Shown here: in pieces, positions 8,425 through 15,900 of the stretch
How positions within the stretch are numbered: the stretch's first letter is position 1
Layout: each line of letters begins with the position of its first letter
Source of the DNA: Agreia pratensis
GTDB taxonomy: Bacteria; Actinomycetota; Actinomycetes; Actinomycetales; Microbacteriaceae
Direction: 5' to 3'
Assembly: GCF_900177685.1 (NCBI RefSeq)
Contig: NZ_FXAY01000002.1
Location: forward strand, 124,001 to 188,000
DNA: 64,000 nucleotides
Position numbers and translations under genes: made by a program
Notes under the pieces: generated by a model
Database searches by the model: none
What the model was told of the DNA's origin: nothing
The model's input: the letters and a program-made list of their open reading frames with translations, nothing else

Positions 8425-9723
8425 CTAGCCGACGATCTGGTCGAGCAGCTTCATCGCTTCCTTCCAGGCGGTCTCACCATCGGTGATCTCGCCCTGGCTC
8501 ACTCGGTCGAAGATCGGCCCGAACACGTTGTCCTGAATGTTCGAGTCCTCCGGTCCCTTGACCTGAGCGATGACGCCCTCCGAGCGGGCAGCGAAGATCT
8601 CACCGATGGGAGCGTCATTGAAGAAGGCGCTCTTCGTGTCGGCGACGAGCTTCTGGCCCTCGACGGTGCTCGGGTAGGGTCCTGCCAGTTCGAACGATGC
8701 AGCCTGCTGCTCGGGAGCAGCGAGCCAGAGAGCCAGCTTCGCGGCCTCCTTTTTGTGCTCGCTCGACTCGGAAACACCGAGGAAGGCGCCGCCCCAGTTG
8801 GCCGATCCGCCGGGAAGAACATCGGCGAAGTCCCATCCGCTGTCGGTGGTTCCCTCGTCGTAGTAGCCCTGCACGATGCCGAGCATCCAGCTCGGGCACA
8901 TGTACACGGCGTACTTGCCTTCCTTGGCCTCGGGGCCGACGTCCCAGCCGGGCAGGCCCGCGCCGAGTCCGGCCTTCTCTGCATCGACGATCTTCACGAA
9001 CTGGTCTTTCAGAACGTCGTTGTCTTCGATGTTGAGGGTCTCGCCGTCTTTCTTGTAGTAGCCCTCTTCCTGCTGGTTCACGAAGGAGTTCCAGAAGAAT
9101 CGGGGGCTGTGATAGAACGCCTTGCCGCTCTTGTCTTTGTACTCCTGGCCCACCTCGAAGAAGCGATCCCACGTGGCGTCTTCGCCGCCGAAGTAGTCGG
9201 CGACCGCGGTGCGCTCGCTCGGAAGGCCCGCGGCCTCGAACAGGTCGCCGCGGTAGCAGAGGCCCTGGGGGCCGATGTCGAGACCGGCGCCGATGACCCG
9301 GCCGTCGGCATCCGTGCCCTGGGCGTACTTCCAGTCGAGCCACGTGTCTTTCTCGTCTTCGATGCCGTAGTCGCGCAGATCGACGAACGAGTCACTGACC
9401 TCGGCGATCGTGCCGAGCCAGCCCTCTTCGATGGCGACGATGTCGCTGAGGCCTGTGCCGGCCGCGATCTTCGCGTAGGCGTCGTCGCGAGCCGCTCCGC
9501 CGCCCTCGAGGTTGGTCGCCTCGATGGTGACGTTGGGGTTCTCCTCCATGTACTTCTTGTAGTTGGCGTCGACGCCCATGGTGCCGAACGTGGTGATCGA
9601 CAGGGTCACCTTGCCGCCGTCACCGCCGTCCGACGAACCGGATGCCGCGCATCCCGTTGCGAGTAATGCCAGTGTTGCGACGCCGGCGACTGACGCGGCG
9701 ATTTTTCGTCGTGAAGTTTTCAC
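8425..9723 (-). CDS. Sugar ABC transporter solute-binding lipoprotein
   Basis: A 432-residue CUT1-type binding protein. GTG at 9723 is chosen because AAAGGAG stands seven bases upstream; a start at 9819 would add a non-signal extension running through the promoter region. The N-terminus is a lipoprotein signal (KIAASVAGVATLALL, lipobox ATGC with Cys25) followed by a Ser/Gly/Asp tether. The body has the extracellular sugar-binding fold with many aromatic residues. It captures the sugar outside the cell and feeds the two permeases encoded next; with the GH1 gene downstream, cellobiose or another beta-glucoside is the likely ligand. As first gene of the operon it sits directly behind the promoter and operators. 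Confidence 0.9.
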   Translation of the reverse strand: MKTSRRKIAASVAGVATLALLATGCAASGSSDGGDGGKVTLSITTFGTMGVDANYKKYMEENPNVTIEATNLEGGGAARDDAYAKIAAGTGLSDIVAIEEGWLGTIAEVSDSFVDLRDYGIEDEKDTWLDWKYAQGTDADGRVIGAGLDIGPQGLCYRGDLFEAAGLPSERTAVADYFGGEDATWDRFFEVGQEYKDKSGKAFYHSPRFFWNSFVNQQEEGYYKKDGETLNIEDNDVLKDQFVKIVDAEKAGLGAGLPGWDVGPEAKEGKYAVYMCPSWMLGIVQGYYDEGTTDSGWDFADVLPGGSANWGGAFLGVSESSEHKKEAAKLALWLAAPEQQAASFELAGPYPSTVEGQKLVADTKSAFFNDAPIGEIFAARSEGVIAQVKGPEDSNIQDNVFGPIFDRVSQGEITDGETAWKEAMKLLDQIVG

Positions 9724-9754
9724 GGTCACTCCTTTGTGTGCGTGGGCAGGGCCA

Positions 9755-9766
9755 GAGAGCGCTCTC
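9755..9766. promoter_or_regulatory. Perfect palindrome GAGAGCGCTCTC, possible operator
   Basis: A 12-bp perfect CG-centred palindrome in the 5' untranslated region of the beta-glucoside operon, 31 bases before the GTG start. LacI-family proteins bind such palindromes; cellobiose repressors of the CelR/CebR group recognise GAGCGCTC-type sites, which fits the downstream GH1 gene. Confidence 0.55.
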
Positions 9767-9788
9767 ATTCGTGGCCGTTCGCAGGCCG

Positions 9789-9802
9789 TGGAAGCGTTCC
9801 CA
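9789..9802. promoter_or_regulatory. Operator-like palindrome TGGAAGCGTTCCCA
   Basis: A near-palindrome centred on CG, just downstream of the predicted transcription start of the beta-glucoside operon. It nearly matches TGGAACCGTTCCCA at 9854-9867; the two centres are 65 bp apart, a spacing compatible with looping by a tetramer or two dimers. Confidence 0.5.
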
Positions 9803-9815
9803 TGGGTTGCGAGAA

Positions 9816-9844
9816 ACACTAGGTCGCGGTTCGCCGGGAGTCAA
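9816..9844 (-). promoter_or_regulatory. Sigma70-type promoter of the beta-glucoside operon
   Basis: On the minus strand TTGACT (9839-9844) and TAGTGT (9816-9821) are separated by 17 bases, the ideal housekeeping spacing. Transcription would start near 9809, giving a leader of about 85 bases. Operator-like palindromes flank it at 9854-9867 and 9789-9802. Confidence 0.65.
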
Positions 9845-9852
9845 GAGTTTTC

Positions 9853-9868
9853 GTGGAACCGTTCCCAC
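9853..9868. promoter_or_regulatory. Operator-like palindrome GTGGAACCGTTCCCAC
   Basis: A 16-bp near-perfect palindrome centred on CG, immediately upstream of the -35 box of the beta-glucoside promoter. It shares the TGGAANCGTTCCCA core with the site at 9789-9802. The binding protein is inferred to be the LacI repressor encoded at 3672-4748, or another LacI-family global regulator. Confidence 0.5.
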
Positions 9869-9954
9869 GGATGCGGAATTGTGACCTCGGGGGGCGGTGG
9901 TGGGGCGGTGGTGGCGGATGCCCCCAATCGACTCCGTGCTTGTGGCCTGTGCTG

Positions 9955-9994
9955 CTGCAATTCAGGGGCGATCGGCCGGAGAGGTGGTTTTCGC
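9955..9994 (+). repeat. Dispersed intergenic element, copy B
   Basis: CTGCAATTCAGGG, 20 bases, TTTTCGC (9988-9994), then GCTCGG. The first 12 bases are identical to copy A. It lies in the 323-base region between the beta-glucoside operon and the ABC exporter genes, and ends about 50 bases before the ATPase start. Its left flank (9869-9954) is a G-rich stretch with nothing else recognisable. Confidence 0.6.
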
Positions 9995-10046
9995 GCTCGG
10001 CCTGCCCCTTTTCCCTGAAATGGAGCGCTGCGCAATACTGAAGAGC

Positions 10047-10748
10047 GTGATCAGCGCCGTCGAAGTCGAAGAATGTGCCCTCTCGATCGACGATGTCGCC
10101 CTGCTCGAGCCGGTCTCCTTCTCGGTAGCGCAGGGCGAGGCGCTCGCGGTCACCGGCTCGAACGGCTCGGGCAAGACGACTCTGCTGCGGATTCTCGCCG
10201 GCCTGGCGCGACCGACCTCGGGGGCTGTGCGCATCCACGGGGCGGCTATCGACGAGCGCAGCGCTGCCTTTCGCAAGGCGGTCAGCGGATCGATCGGACG
10301 GCCTCCCGTGGCGCGTGACCTCACGCTCGAAGAGCACCTCGCGCTGGTCGCCGCGTCGTGGGGCGAGTCGGTGGATGCCGCACGGAAGCGCGCCGCGGAC
10401 GAGCTCGAGCGGTGGCAGCTGGGTGCGCTCAGGCGCAGGTTTCCACACGAGCTCTCGTCGGGGCAGTCGCAACTGTTCGCGCTGGCGCTCGCGGTGGTGC
10501 GCCCCTATGACGTGCTCGTGCTCGACGAGCCGGAGCAGCGGCTCGACTCCGACCGGCTCGGCGTTGTGGGCGAGGTTCTGCAGAGCGAGATCGCCGAGGG
10601 GCGCACGCTGGTGTTCGCGACGCACAGTGCGGTGCTGGCCGATGCGGTGGCGACGCGGTCGATTCGGTTGGGTGGCGTTTTCGCGGGCGGTGGCATAGCT
10701 GAGACCGATGGCTCGCGAGCCGACCACCCGGCAGGCGAGGGCTCGTGA
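10047..10748 (+). CDS. ABC transporter ATP-binding protein
   Basis: A 233-residue ATPase. GTG at 10047 is chosen: AATACT ends seven bases before it, matching the leaderless pattern, and an earlier start would run through the dispersed repeat. Walker A is GSNGSGKTT (37-45), the signature LSSGQ is at 136-140, Walker B VLVLDE at 156-161, and the switch His is in ATHS. The short single-domain form next to a polytopic membrane gene suggests an export-type transporter. Its stop overlaps the GTG start of the permease gene, so the two are coupled. The substrate is unknown. Confidence 0.8.
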   Translation: MISAVEVEECALSIDDVALLEPVSFSVAQGEALAVTGSNGSGKTTLLRILAGLARPTSGAVRIHGAAIDERSAAFRKAVSGSIGRPPVARDLTLEEHLALVAASWGESVDAARKRAADELERWQLGALRRRFPHELSSGQSQLFALALAVVRPYDVLVLDEPEQRLDSDRLGVVGEVLQSEIAEGRTLVFATHSAVLADAVATRSIRLGGVFAGGGIAETDGSRADHPAGEGS

Positions 10749-12385
10749 CCGAGGCGACCACGAGCATCCGGCCAGAGCGCGCGCCGAGAGCCCGCGAGAC
10801 CGCGGCGGTGCTGCGGGCGGTTCGTGTGATCCGGCGGGCGCGCTCGGAGGGGCGTTCGCGCGGCGACGTGGCCTACGCCGTGTATGCCGGGGTCATGGTC
10901 GCCGCGATCGTGGTGGCGCCCATTCTGAGAACCATCGTTCTGTATCTGGCCGAGCCGGCGGCATCCGCTGTGCTCGTGGCGGTGGGCCCCGCCGTCAGCG
11001 CAACCGTCTTCGCGCTCGGGTGCGCGGCATTCGTGGCGCTCGGCGGAGTGCGCGGGCCGGCCCTGCTTACGCCGTTTCTGACGCTCGCGGTGGCAGGCAA
11101 TGGGCATCCGAGGCGGCGCACGATGGCGCGGCCGGTGGTGCGAGCGGTGCTTGCGCTGGCGGTGGCGGGCGCGGCTGCTGCTCTGCTGGTCGCGCTCGTT
11201 CTGGTGAGCGTGGGCAGCGCGTCTGTGGGCGGCGCGGTCGCGTTTGCGGGGGCGGGTGCGCTCGTCGGTGTCGTGTGTGGCGGATGCTGGGTGCTCGGTC
11301 AGCGCGCGTCGACTGCGGTTCGCGCGGCGATCGTGAGTGGGGTTCTGGCTTCGTGGGCGCTGTGGGCGGCGGCGCCGGGTGTCTCTGCCGTGTTGCCGTG
11401 GGGGTGGATCGCAGCGGTGTTCCCCGCGGGCGATGTCTTGTCGCTCGGCCAGAGCTTCGCGCTCGGCGCACTCGGGGTGCTTGCGGCGGCGGCGCTTGCT
11501 GCGATTCCGCTGCTGCTCGATGGGCTTCGCGGGCCAGCGCTTCTGGCCCAGGCGCAGCGCTGGCAGGCGGCTGGAACGCTCGCCTTCACGGGGGACCTCG
11601 CGATGGCGATGGGGGAGTTCCGGGCGGTGCCGCGGCGCGGGCGCGGGCTAGCGGCTCTAGGGCGCGGCGGCGGTCGTCGTGGCGGTGGCTTGGTGGGGGT
11701 GTTCGCGCGGCGCGATCTCGTGGGGTCGCTGCGCACGCCGGCGCGCTTCGTTCTGGCGTGCGCCGGATGCCTCGGGTTCGGTCTGCTGATCGCGGTGGCG
11801 GTCGGCGCATCCGGGGTTGCGGTGTGGATCGCGGCCTGCGCGGCGGCGATCGTGGGGTTTCTCGCGCTGGGCGTGTGGAGCGACGGATTCCGGCACGCGG
11901 CCGAGGTCGCGTCGGCGCCTCCGCTGTACGGTGTGTCGACGCTGCGTCTGATCGGGTTGCACGCGGTGCTGCCGGTGTTCGGGGGCGTGGTGTTCTCGGC
12001 GGTCGGCGTTGTCGTCGGGGCCGTCTTGTCGGGCCTGGCTCCGTGGTCCGTAGCTCCGTGGTCCCTTGCGCTGTGGCATTTTGCTCTGTGGCCGGCGCTT
12101 GCCGCGGCTGTGCTGGGTGTGCTGCTGCTCGTTCTCGTGCGGATCTATGACTCGACGAAGGGGCCGTTGCCGCAGGAGCTGATGGCTCCCGTGCCGACGC
12201 CGGCGGGTGATGCGTCTGCGCTGGTCGTGGCAGCGTGGCAGGCGGATGCGGTGATTCTCTCGTGCGTTCTGGTGGGGGTGATGGCGGCGAGTGTCGCCGG
12301 AGGATCGATCGGGGGAGTGCTGGCGGCCGTGGGCCTCGGCGTTGTCGTGGGATGGATGACTCGGCGGCGGATTCTGGTTCGGTGA
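10745..12385 (+). CDS. ABC transporter membrane subunit
   Basis: A 546-residue protein with about ten to twelve hydrophobic segments rich in Ala, Val, Leu and Gly, starting with GTG inside the end of the ATPase gene. The N-terminal 45 residues are charged and cytosolic (RARETAAVLRAVRVIRRARS). A middle cytosolic loop, very rich in Arg and Gly (around residues 290-325), separates two membrane halves. No family signature beyond the ABC-2-like layout was recognised. With the upstream ATPase it would make an exporter of unknown cargo. Composition is unusually GC- and G-rich even for this DNA, and gives long spurious reading frames in other phases. Confidence 0.7.
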   Translation: MTEATTSIRPERAPRARETAAVLRAVRVIRRARSEGRSRGDVAYAVYAGVMVAAIVVAPILRTIVLYLAEPAASAVLVAVGPAVSATVFALGCAAFVALGGVRGPALLTPFLTLAVAGNGHPRRRTMARPVVRAVLALAVAGAAAALLVALVLVSVGSASVGGAVAFAGAGALVGVVCGGCWVLGQRASTAVRAAIVSGVLASWALWAAAPGVSAVLPWGWIAAVFPAGDVLSLGQSFALGALGVLAAAALAAIPLLLDGLRGPALLAQAQRWQAAGTLAFTGDLAMAMGEFRAVPRRGRGLAALGRGGGRRGGGLVGVFARRDLVGSLRTPARFVLACAGCLGFGLLIAVAVGASGVAVWIAACAAAIVGFLALGVWSDGFRHAAEVASAPPLYGVSTLRLIGLHAVLPVFGGVVFSAVGVVVGAVLSGLAPWSVAPWSLALWHFALWPALAAAVLGVLLLVLVRIYDSTKGPLPQELMAPVPTPAGDASALVVAAWQADAVILSCVLVGVMAASVAGGSIGGVLAAVGLGVVVGWMTRRRILVR

Positions 12386-12400
12386 TCCCGCTCATGCGGG

Positions 12401-12443
12401 CGGAACGGGCGGGGCGGAACTGGCGGGCCGGAACGTGCGGAAC
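12401..12443 (+). repeat. Short degenerate tandem repeat around CGGAAC
   Basis: CGGAAC occurs at 12401, 12415, 12429 and 12438 (spacing 14, 14 and 9), flanked by GGCGG or GTG. It lies just after the ABC permease stop. Only a few units; no function is apparent. Confidence 0.35.
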
Positions 12444-12484
12444 GTGCGAGCCGCACGCGCCGAAGGTTGTGGGGTTGTTGTGCG

Positions 12485-12523
12485 GCAAAATGCCCCTCTT
12501 TGCGCGGGGGAAGGGTCATTTGC
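12485..12523. terminator. Imperfect hairpin between convergent genes
   Basis: GCAAAATGCCCCTC and GAAGGGTCATTTGC can pair imperfectly around a short loop. It lies between the plus-strand ABC permease and the minus-strand VOC gene, so it could serve both. Several mismatches lower confidence. Confidence 0.35.
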
Positions 12524-12570
12524 TGCACCTCAATGCTGAATCGGGATAGCGCGGCCACGAGGCTGCGCTG

Positions 12571-13017
12571 CTACCCGTTCGCAGCGGGCTTCAGCTCCTG
12601 CGCGAGCATCACGATGATGCCGCTCGGACCTCGCACGTAGGTGAGCTTGTAGATGTCCGCGTAGGTCGCCACCCCGCGAAGCGGGGTGCATCCGTGTTTC
12701 GCCGCGATCGCGAGCGACTCGTCGATGTCGTCGACCGAGAAGGCGATGCGGTGCATGCCGATCTCGTTCGGCAGTGTGGGCGTGGTCTCGATGGCGTCGG
12801 GGTGGATGTACTCGAAGAGTTCGATGCGGCCGTTGCCGTCGGGGGTCTGCAGCATCGCGATCTTGGCGTGATTTCCGTCGAGGCCCACCGCGGTGTCGGC
12901 CCACTCGCCGCTGACCTCGTCGCGGCCGATGACGGTGAGGCCGAGGTCGGTGAAGAAGGCGATCGTCGCGTCGAGGTCGCGCACCGCGATGGCGACGTTT
13001 TCGAGTGTGATGGGCAT
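12571..13017 (-). CDS. VOC-superfamily protein (methylmalonyl-CoA epimerase-like)
   Basis: A 148-residue protein with the paired beta-alpha-beta-beta-beta units of the vicinal oxygen chelate fold: ENVAIAVRDLDATIAFFTDLGL at the start and MHRIAFSVDDIDESLAIA in the second half. The best overall resemblance is to methylmalonyl-CoA epimerase or glyoxalase-like proteins. The first metal-binding His of epimerases (DHVGIAV) is Asn here (ENVAIAV), while the second-half His in MHRIAF is kept, so epimerase activity is uncertain. The start codon follows TAGCAT by seven bases with no ribosome site (leaderless). It stands alone between a convergent ABC permease gene and a divergent DUF222-HNH gene. Confidence 0.75.
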   Translation of the reverse strand: MPITLENVAIAVRDLDATIAFFTDLGLTVIGRDEVSGEWADTAVGLDGNHAKIAMLQTPDGNGRIELFEYIHPDAIETTPTLPNEIGMHRIAFSVDDIDESLAIAAKHGCTPLRGVATYADIYKLTYVRGPSGIIVMLAQELKPAANG

Positions 13018-13024
13018 GGTGTCG

Positions 13025-13030
13025 ATGCTA
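13025..13030 (-). promoter_or_regulatory. -10 hexamer TAGCAT, leaderless start of the VOC gene
   Basis: On the minus strand TAGCAT ends seven bases before the ATG at 13017. No Shine-Dalgarno sequence lies between them. Confidence 0.5.
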
Positions 13031-13189
13031 ATGAGGGGCAGGTTATGTGGATAGGCGGGTGTGCGCGTGGCTGGGTGACTAGTCCTCCACAGGTGGGCGA
13101 ATGGGCGGCTTTTCCACAGGTGTATCCCCTGGTAGAGGCTGGTTTGGTGTCTCGAGATCGATGTCGGTGGCTGGTGTTTGAATTCTCAT

Positions 13190-14695
13190 ATGGACCTCCT
13201 CGACGCATCGATCGGTGACATCGCCGTGCGTCTGCGTGATCTGCTCGCCGAGCAGCGCGGCGCGGCGGCTGCGAGCGCGGTGTCGGGCGACGGGTGGCTC
13301 GAGGCGGTGCAGGTGTGGGAAGAGGTCGGGCGGGCCAGCGATGCTGCGCGCGCATGGGTGGCGGCAGAGGTCGAGCACGAGTCGCGTCGTGAACTAGAGG
13401 GTTCGGGCCTGGCCTATCGGCACGGGTTCGCGTCGGCCAAGAAGCTGGTTGCGGCCACGGCCAACATCTCTGAACGCACGGCTGGCGCGCGAATGGCCGT
13501 CGGGCGGCAGGTGCGCTCGTCGCTATCGCCGACGGGCTTGCCGCTGCCGAGTCGCTTCCCCGCGGTCGAACGTGCGCTCTTCGCTGGCCAGGTCGGGGTC
13601 GATGCTGCGTCGATCATCTGCCGCACCCTCTCCGAGGTGGTGTCGCACGTCGCTTGGTCTGAGGCGGTCGACGAGGCCGAGCAGCGCTTGGTCGAGGCGG
13701 CCACTGAGACCTTCGGCGAGGCCGACACCGACGGGTTGCTGACGCCTCGCTATACGGTAGAGGAGCTTGCGCGACTCGCCGCGCGCATCCGTGAGCATCT
13801 TGACCCCGATGGGGCCGAGCCACGGGATGCCGTCAAGCAGCAGCTGCGCGGGTTCAGCTACCCGAGGGTGGGGGTCGATGGAATGGCTCGCGGTCGCTAT
13901 GCGCTTCCGCCCCTGCAGTTGGGCGTGTTCCTCGCCGCAGTCGACTCGATTCTGAGTCCGCGCACGGCCGATCCGGATGCGCCGGGCGGGGGTAGCGGTG
14001 GAACTGGAGTGGGTGGGGCGGCCGGCTTGAACGGCGCGGGTGACTTGAGTGGCGCGACTGGGCCGAGCGGCTCCGCTGACCCGGAAGGTATCGCGGTCGT
14101 CGACTCGCGCACCGCCGAGCAGAAGCTGCTCGATGCGGTCATGGCGCTCATCGAGCTGGCGGCTGCGTCACCCGCGGCATCTCGACTGAACGGGTCGGCG
14201 CCGACCATCAACGTGCACGTCACGGCGAGCGACCTCGAAGCGGGTCGCGGCGTCGGCTGGATAGACGGCAGCACCGAGCCGATCCCCATGAGTACGATCC
14301 AGATGCTCGGGTGCGATGCAGAGCTGACTGCCACCGTCTTTGGTGCGGCTGGCCAAGTGCTGAGCCAAGGAAAGTCGCAGCGATTGGCGAGTCGCCGACA
14401 ACGAAGAGCCCTCGCCGCTCGCGACGGGGGCTGCGTGATTCCCGGATGCACGGCGCCGCCATCGCGGTGTCAGGCGCACCATGTCGTTCCGTGGACGAGC
14501 AGCAGTTTCCTTGCCGGACGCACAGACATCGACAACCTGGCACTGCTCTGCCCGTTCCATCACGCGACGATCCACACCTCGGCGTGGCAGCTCGTGATGA
14601 TCGGCGGCAAGCCGCACGTGCGCGAGCCCGGATGGCGCGGTCGGCAGAATCCGGCGCGTGCGGCGGGGCAGCAAAGGGTGGGCGGGCCGTGGTAG
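13190..14695 (+). CDS. DUF222 and HNH endonuclease domain protein
   Basis: A 501-residue protein of a type present in many copies in actinobacterial genomes. The N-terminal 350 residues form the helical DUF222 (13E12-like) region. The C-terminal HNH nuclease domain begins with a zinc ribbon (CVIPGC, Cys415 and Cys420), continues with QAHHVVPW (His430, His431) and DIDNLALLCPFHHATIH. A Gly/Ala/Ser-rich low-complexity insert lies at about residues 260-300 and has no place in the fold. ATG at 13190 is used; TTG at 13178 is an alternative adding four residues. The biological role is unsettled: a nicking or homing-type nuclease is suspected for the family. It stands alone. Confidence 0.85.
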   Translation: MDLLDASIGDIAVRLRDLLAEQRGAAAASAVSGDGWLEAVQVWEEVGRASDAARAWVAAEVEHESRRELEGSGLAYRHGFASAKKLVAATANISERTAGARMAVGRQVRSSLSPTGLPLPSRFPAVERALFAGQVGVDAASIICRTLSEVVSHVAWSEAVDEAEQRLVEAATETFGEADTDGLLTPRYTVEELARLAARIREHLDPDGAEPRDAVKQQLRGFSYPRVGVDGMARGRYALPPLQLGVFLAAVDSILSPRTADPDAPGGGSGGTGVGGAAGLNGAGDLSGATGPSGSADPEGIAVVDSRTAEQKLLDAVMALIELAAASPAASRLNGSAPTINVHVTASDLEAGRGVGWIDGSTEPIPMSTIQMLGCDAELTATVFGAAGQVLSQGKSQRLASRRQRRALAARDGGCVIPGCTAPPSRCQAHHVVPWTSSSFLAGRTDIDNLALLCPFHHATIHTSAWQLVMIGGKPHVREPGWRGRQNPARAAGQQRVGGPW

Positions 14696-14710
14696 CCGGG
14701 CCCAGGCAGT

Positions 14711-15247
14711 TCACGACGAGGAGCGGCGGCTGCCCCAGGATTCATTCCAGTACGTGGCGTTGTCACTCGTCGTGCGTACGACTGCATCGGGGCTCGGGGG
14801 AGCCGGCCAGAACTGCAGCAGGTAGTAGTCCACGACGTCGGGGTCGAACTCGCCTGCGTGGCCGGCGTCGCGACCGCGGGCGTTGGCGCGCAGTCGGTAG
14901 CTGCCGGGCGGCAGGGCCAGGGTGCCGCTCTCCGTCCACGTCCACGTGCCCCACGCGACCGTGCCTCCCGGGCCGACGATCATCGAGACCTCGACGGAGT
15001 CCTCCCATGCGAGGTCGGTCGGAGGCTCCTCGGGCCACAGCTCGACTCTCATGGCAGAACCGCCCCCATACCGAGCGAGCACTACGACCACGGTTCCCTC
15101 GACCGCGGCACCGATCCAGCCGTTCTGCTGCTCGGCGAAGAAGCGGTCGGCATTGCCGTCCCAGACGTCGCCGGAACCGCCCCACTCCAGGGTGAACTGG
15201 CCATAGCTGGTGTTGACGACCTGATCGAGCAGAACGGCCGGCATCAT
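14711..15247 (-). CDS. Protein of unknown function coupled to a citrate-type response regulator
   Basis: A 178-residue protein starting ATGATG, where the second ATG overlaps the TGA of the upstream response regulator gene; the overlap implies translational coupling. The sequence is rich in beta-strand-forming and aromatic residues (FTLEWGGSGDVWDG, GTWTWTESGTLALPPGSYRLRANARG, YYLLQFWPAP) and acidic, with no signal peptide or membrane segment. That pattern resembles a beta-sandwich domain. No family was recognised. Its position as the third gene after sensor kinase and response regulator suggests a link to the CitA/CitB-like system, but nothing in the sequence says what it does. Confidence 0.65.
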   Translation of the reverse strand: MMPAVLLDQVVNTSYGQFTLEWGGSGDVWDGNADRFFAEQQNGWIGAAVEGTVVVVLARYGGGSAMRVELWPEEPPTDLAWEDSVEVSMIVGPGGTVAWGTWTWTESGTLALPPGSYRLRANARGRDAGHAGEFDPDVVDYYLLQFWPAPPSPDAVVRTTSDNATYWNESWGSRRSSS

Positions 15248-15900
15248 GCGTGCACGCGCAGGTAGCGGTGCTCGGGGCGACCGGTCGTGCCGTAACGGAG
15301 TCTCACGTCGACAACACCGCGAGTTGCCATCGCCGACAGATGCCGCTGTGCAGTGGCCCGCGAAACGCCTGCGCGGTCCGCGATCTCCGATGCCGACGAC
15401 TCGGCGTCGCCGAGAGCCTCGAGCAGCACCTGCTCGGTCGCGGAACGAGAGACCGAGGGCGTGTCGCCACCCGCTCGGAGGATCATCAGGGCTCGATCGA
15501 TGTCTTCTTGGGCGACCGCTCGGTCGTCATCGAGGATGTTGCGAAACCGCAGGTACTGGTCCAGCAGATCGGTGAGCGCGCGCTGCGCAAACGGCTTGAT
15601 CAGATAGCCGAGCGCGCCAGAGCGCAGTGCCCTGCGCACCGTGCGGGCATCGGTCGCGGCCGAGATCACGAATGCGTCGACGCCGGCATCGCGAACGAAA
15701 TCGACCCCGTCGCCGTCGGGCAGAAATGCGTCGACAAGCAGCAGATCGGGATGCTCGGCGCGCGCCGCCGCCGCTGCCTCGGCTAATGTGCGCACCGGCT
15801 CGAGCACCAGGTATCCGGGCCGTTCGGCGACGATGTCGCGGTGCAGCCCGGCGACGCGGAAGTCGTCTTCGATGATGAGGACACGAACGGGTGTGGTCAT
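15244..15900 (-). CDS. Response regulator, CitB/DcuR family
   Basis: A 218-residue regulator. The receiver domain (1-125) has the acidic pair in IIEDD, phospho-acceptor Asp57 (LLLVDAFLPDGDG), the Ser/Thr in VISAA and Lys in IKPF. The C-terminal part has a winged-helix or HTH region (EIADRAGVSRATAQRHLSAM), as in CitB, DcuR and MalR regulators of C4-dicarboxylate or citrate uptake. It overlaps the sensor kinase stop by four bases (ATGA). The likely target is the divergent CitMHS carrier gene at 17752; the 146-base intergenic region would hold its sites. Confidence 0.88.
   Translation of the reverse strand: MTTPVRVLIIEDDFRVAGLHRDIVAERPGYLVLEPVRTLAEAAAAARAEHPDLLLVDAFLPDGDGVDFVRDAGVDAFVISAATDARTVRRALRSGALGYLIKPFAQRALTDLLDQYLRFRNILDDDRAVAQEDIDRALMILRAGGDTPSVSRSATEQVLLEALGDAESSASEIADRAGVSRATAQRHLSAMATRGVVDVRLRYGTTGRPEHRYLRVHA

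Noticed and set aside
10708-12150. Long plus-strand open frame overlapping the ABC permease gene
   Set aside because: It is extremely Arg- and Gly-rich with no domain and lies in another phase of a clear membrane protein gene; a by-product of G-rich codons.
12401-12443. CGGAAC repeats as a possible CRISPR array
   Set aside because: Units are far too short and spacing is irregular; no cas gene is in the window.
13046-13118. DnaA-box-like words TGTGGATAG (13046-13054) and TTTTCCACA (13110-13118) as a replication origin
   Set aside because: Each differs by one base from the consensus, there are only two, and no dnaA, dnaN, gyrB or AT-rich unwinding region is nearby.
13190-14695. HNH gene as part of a mobile intron, intein or restriction system
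   Set aside because: DUF222-HNH proteins are common standalone genes in actinobacteria; no methyltransferase, integrase or flanking repeat is present.
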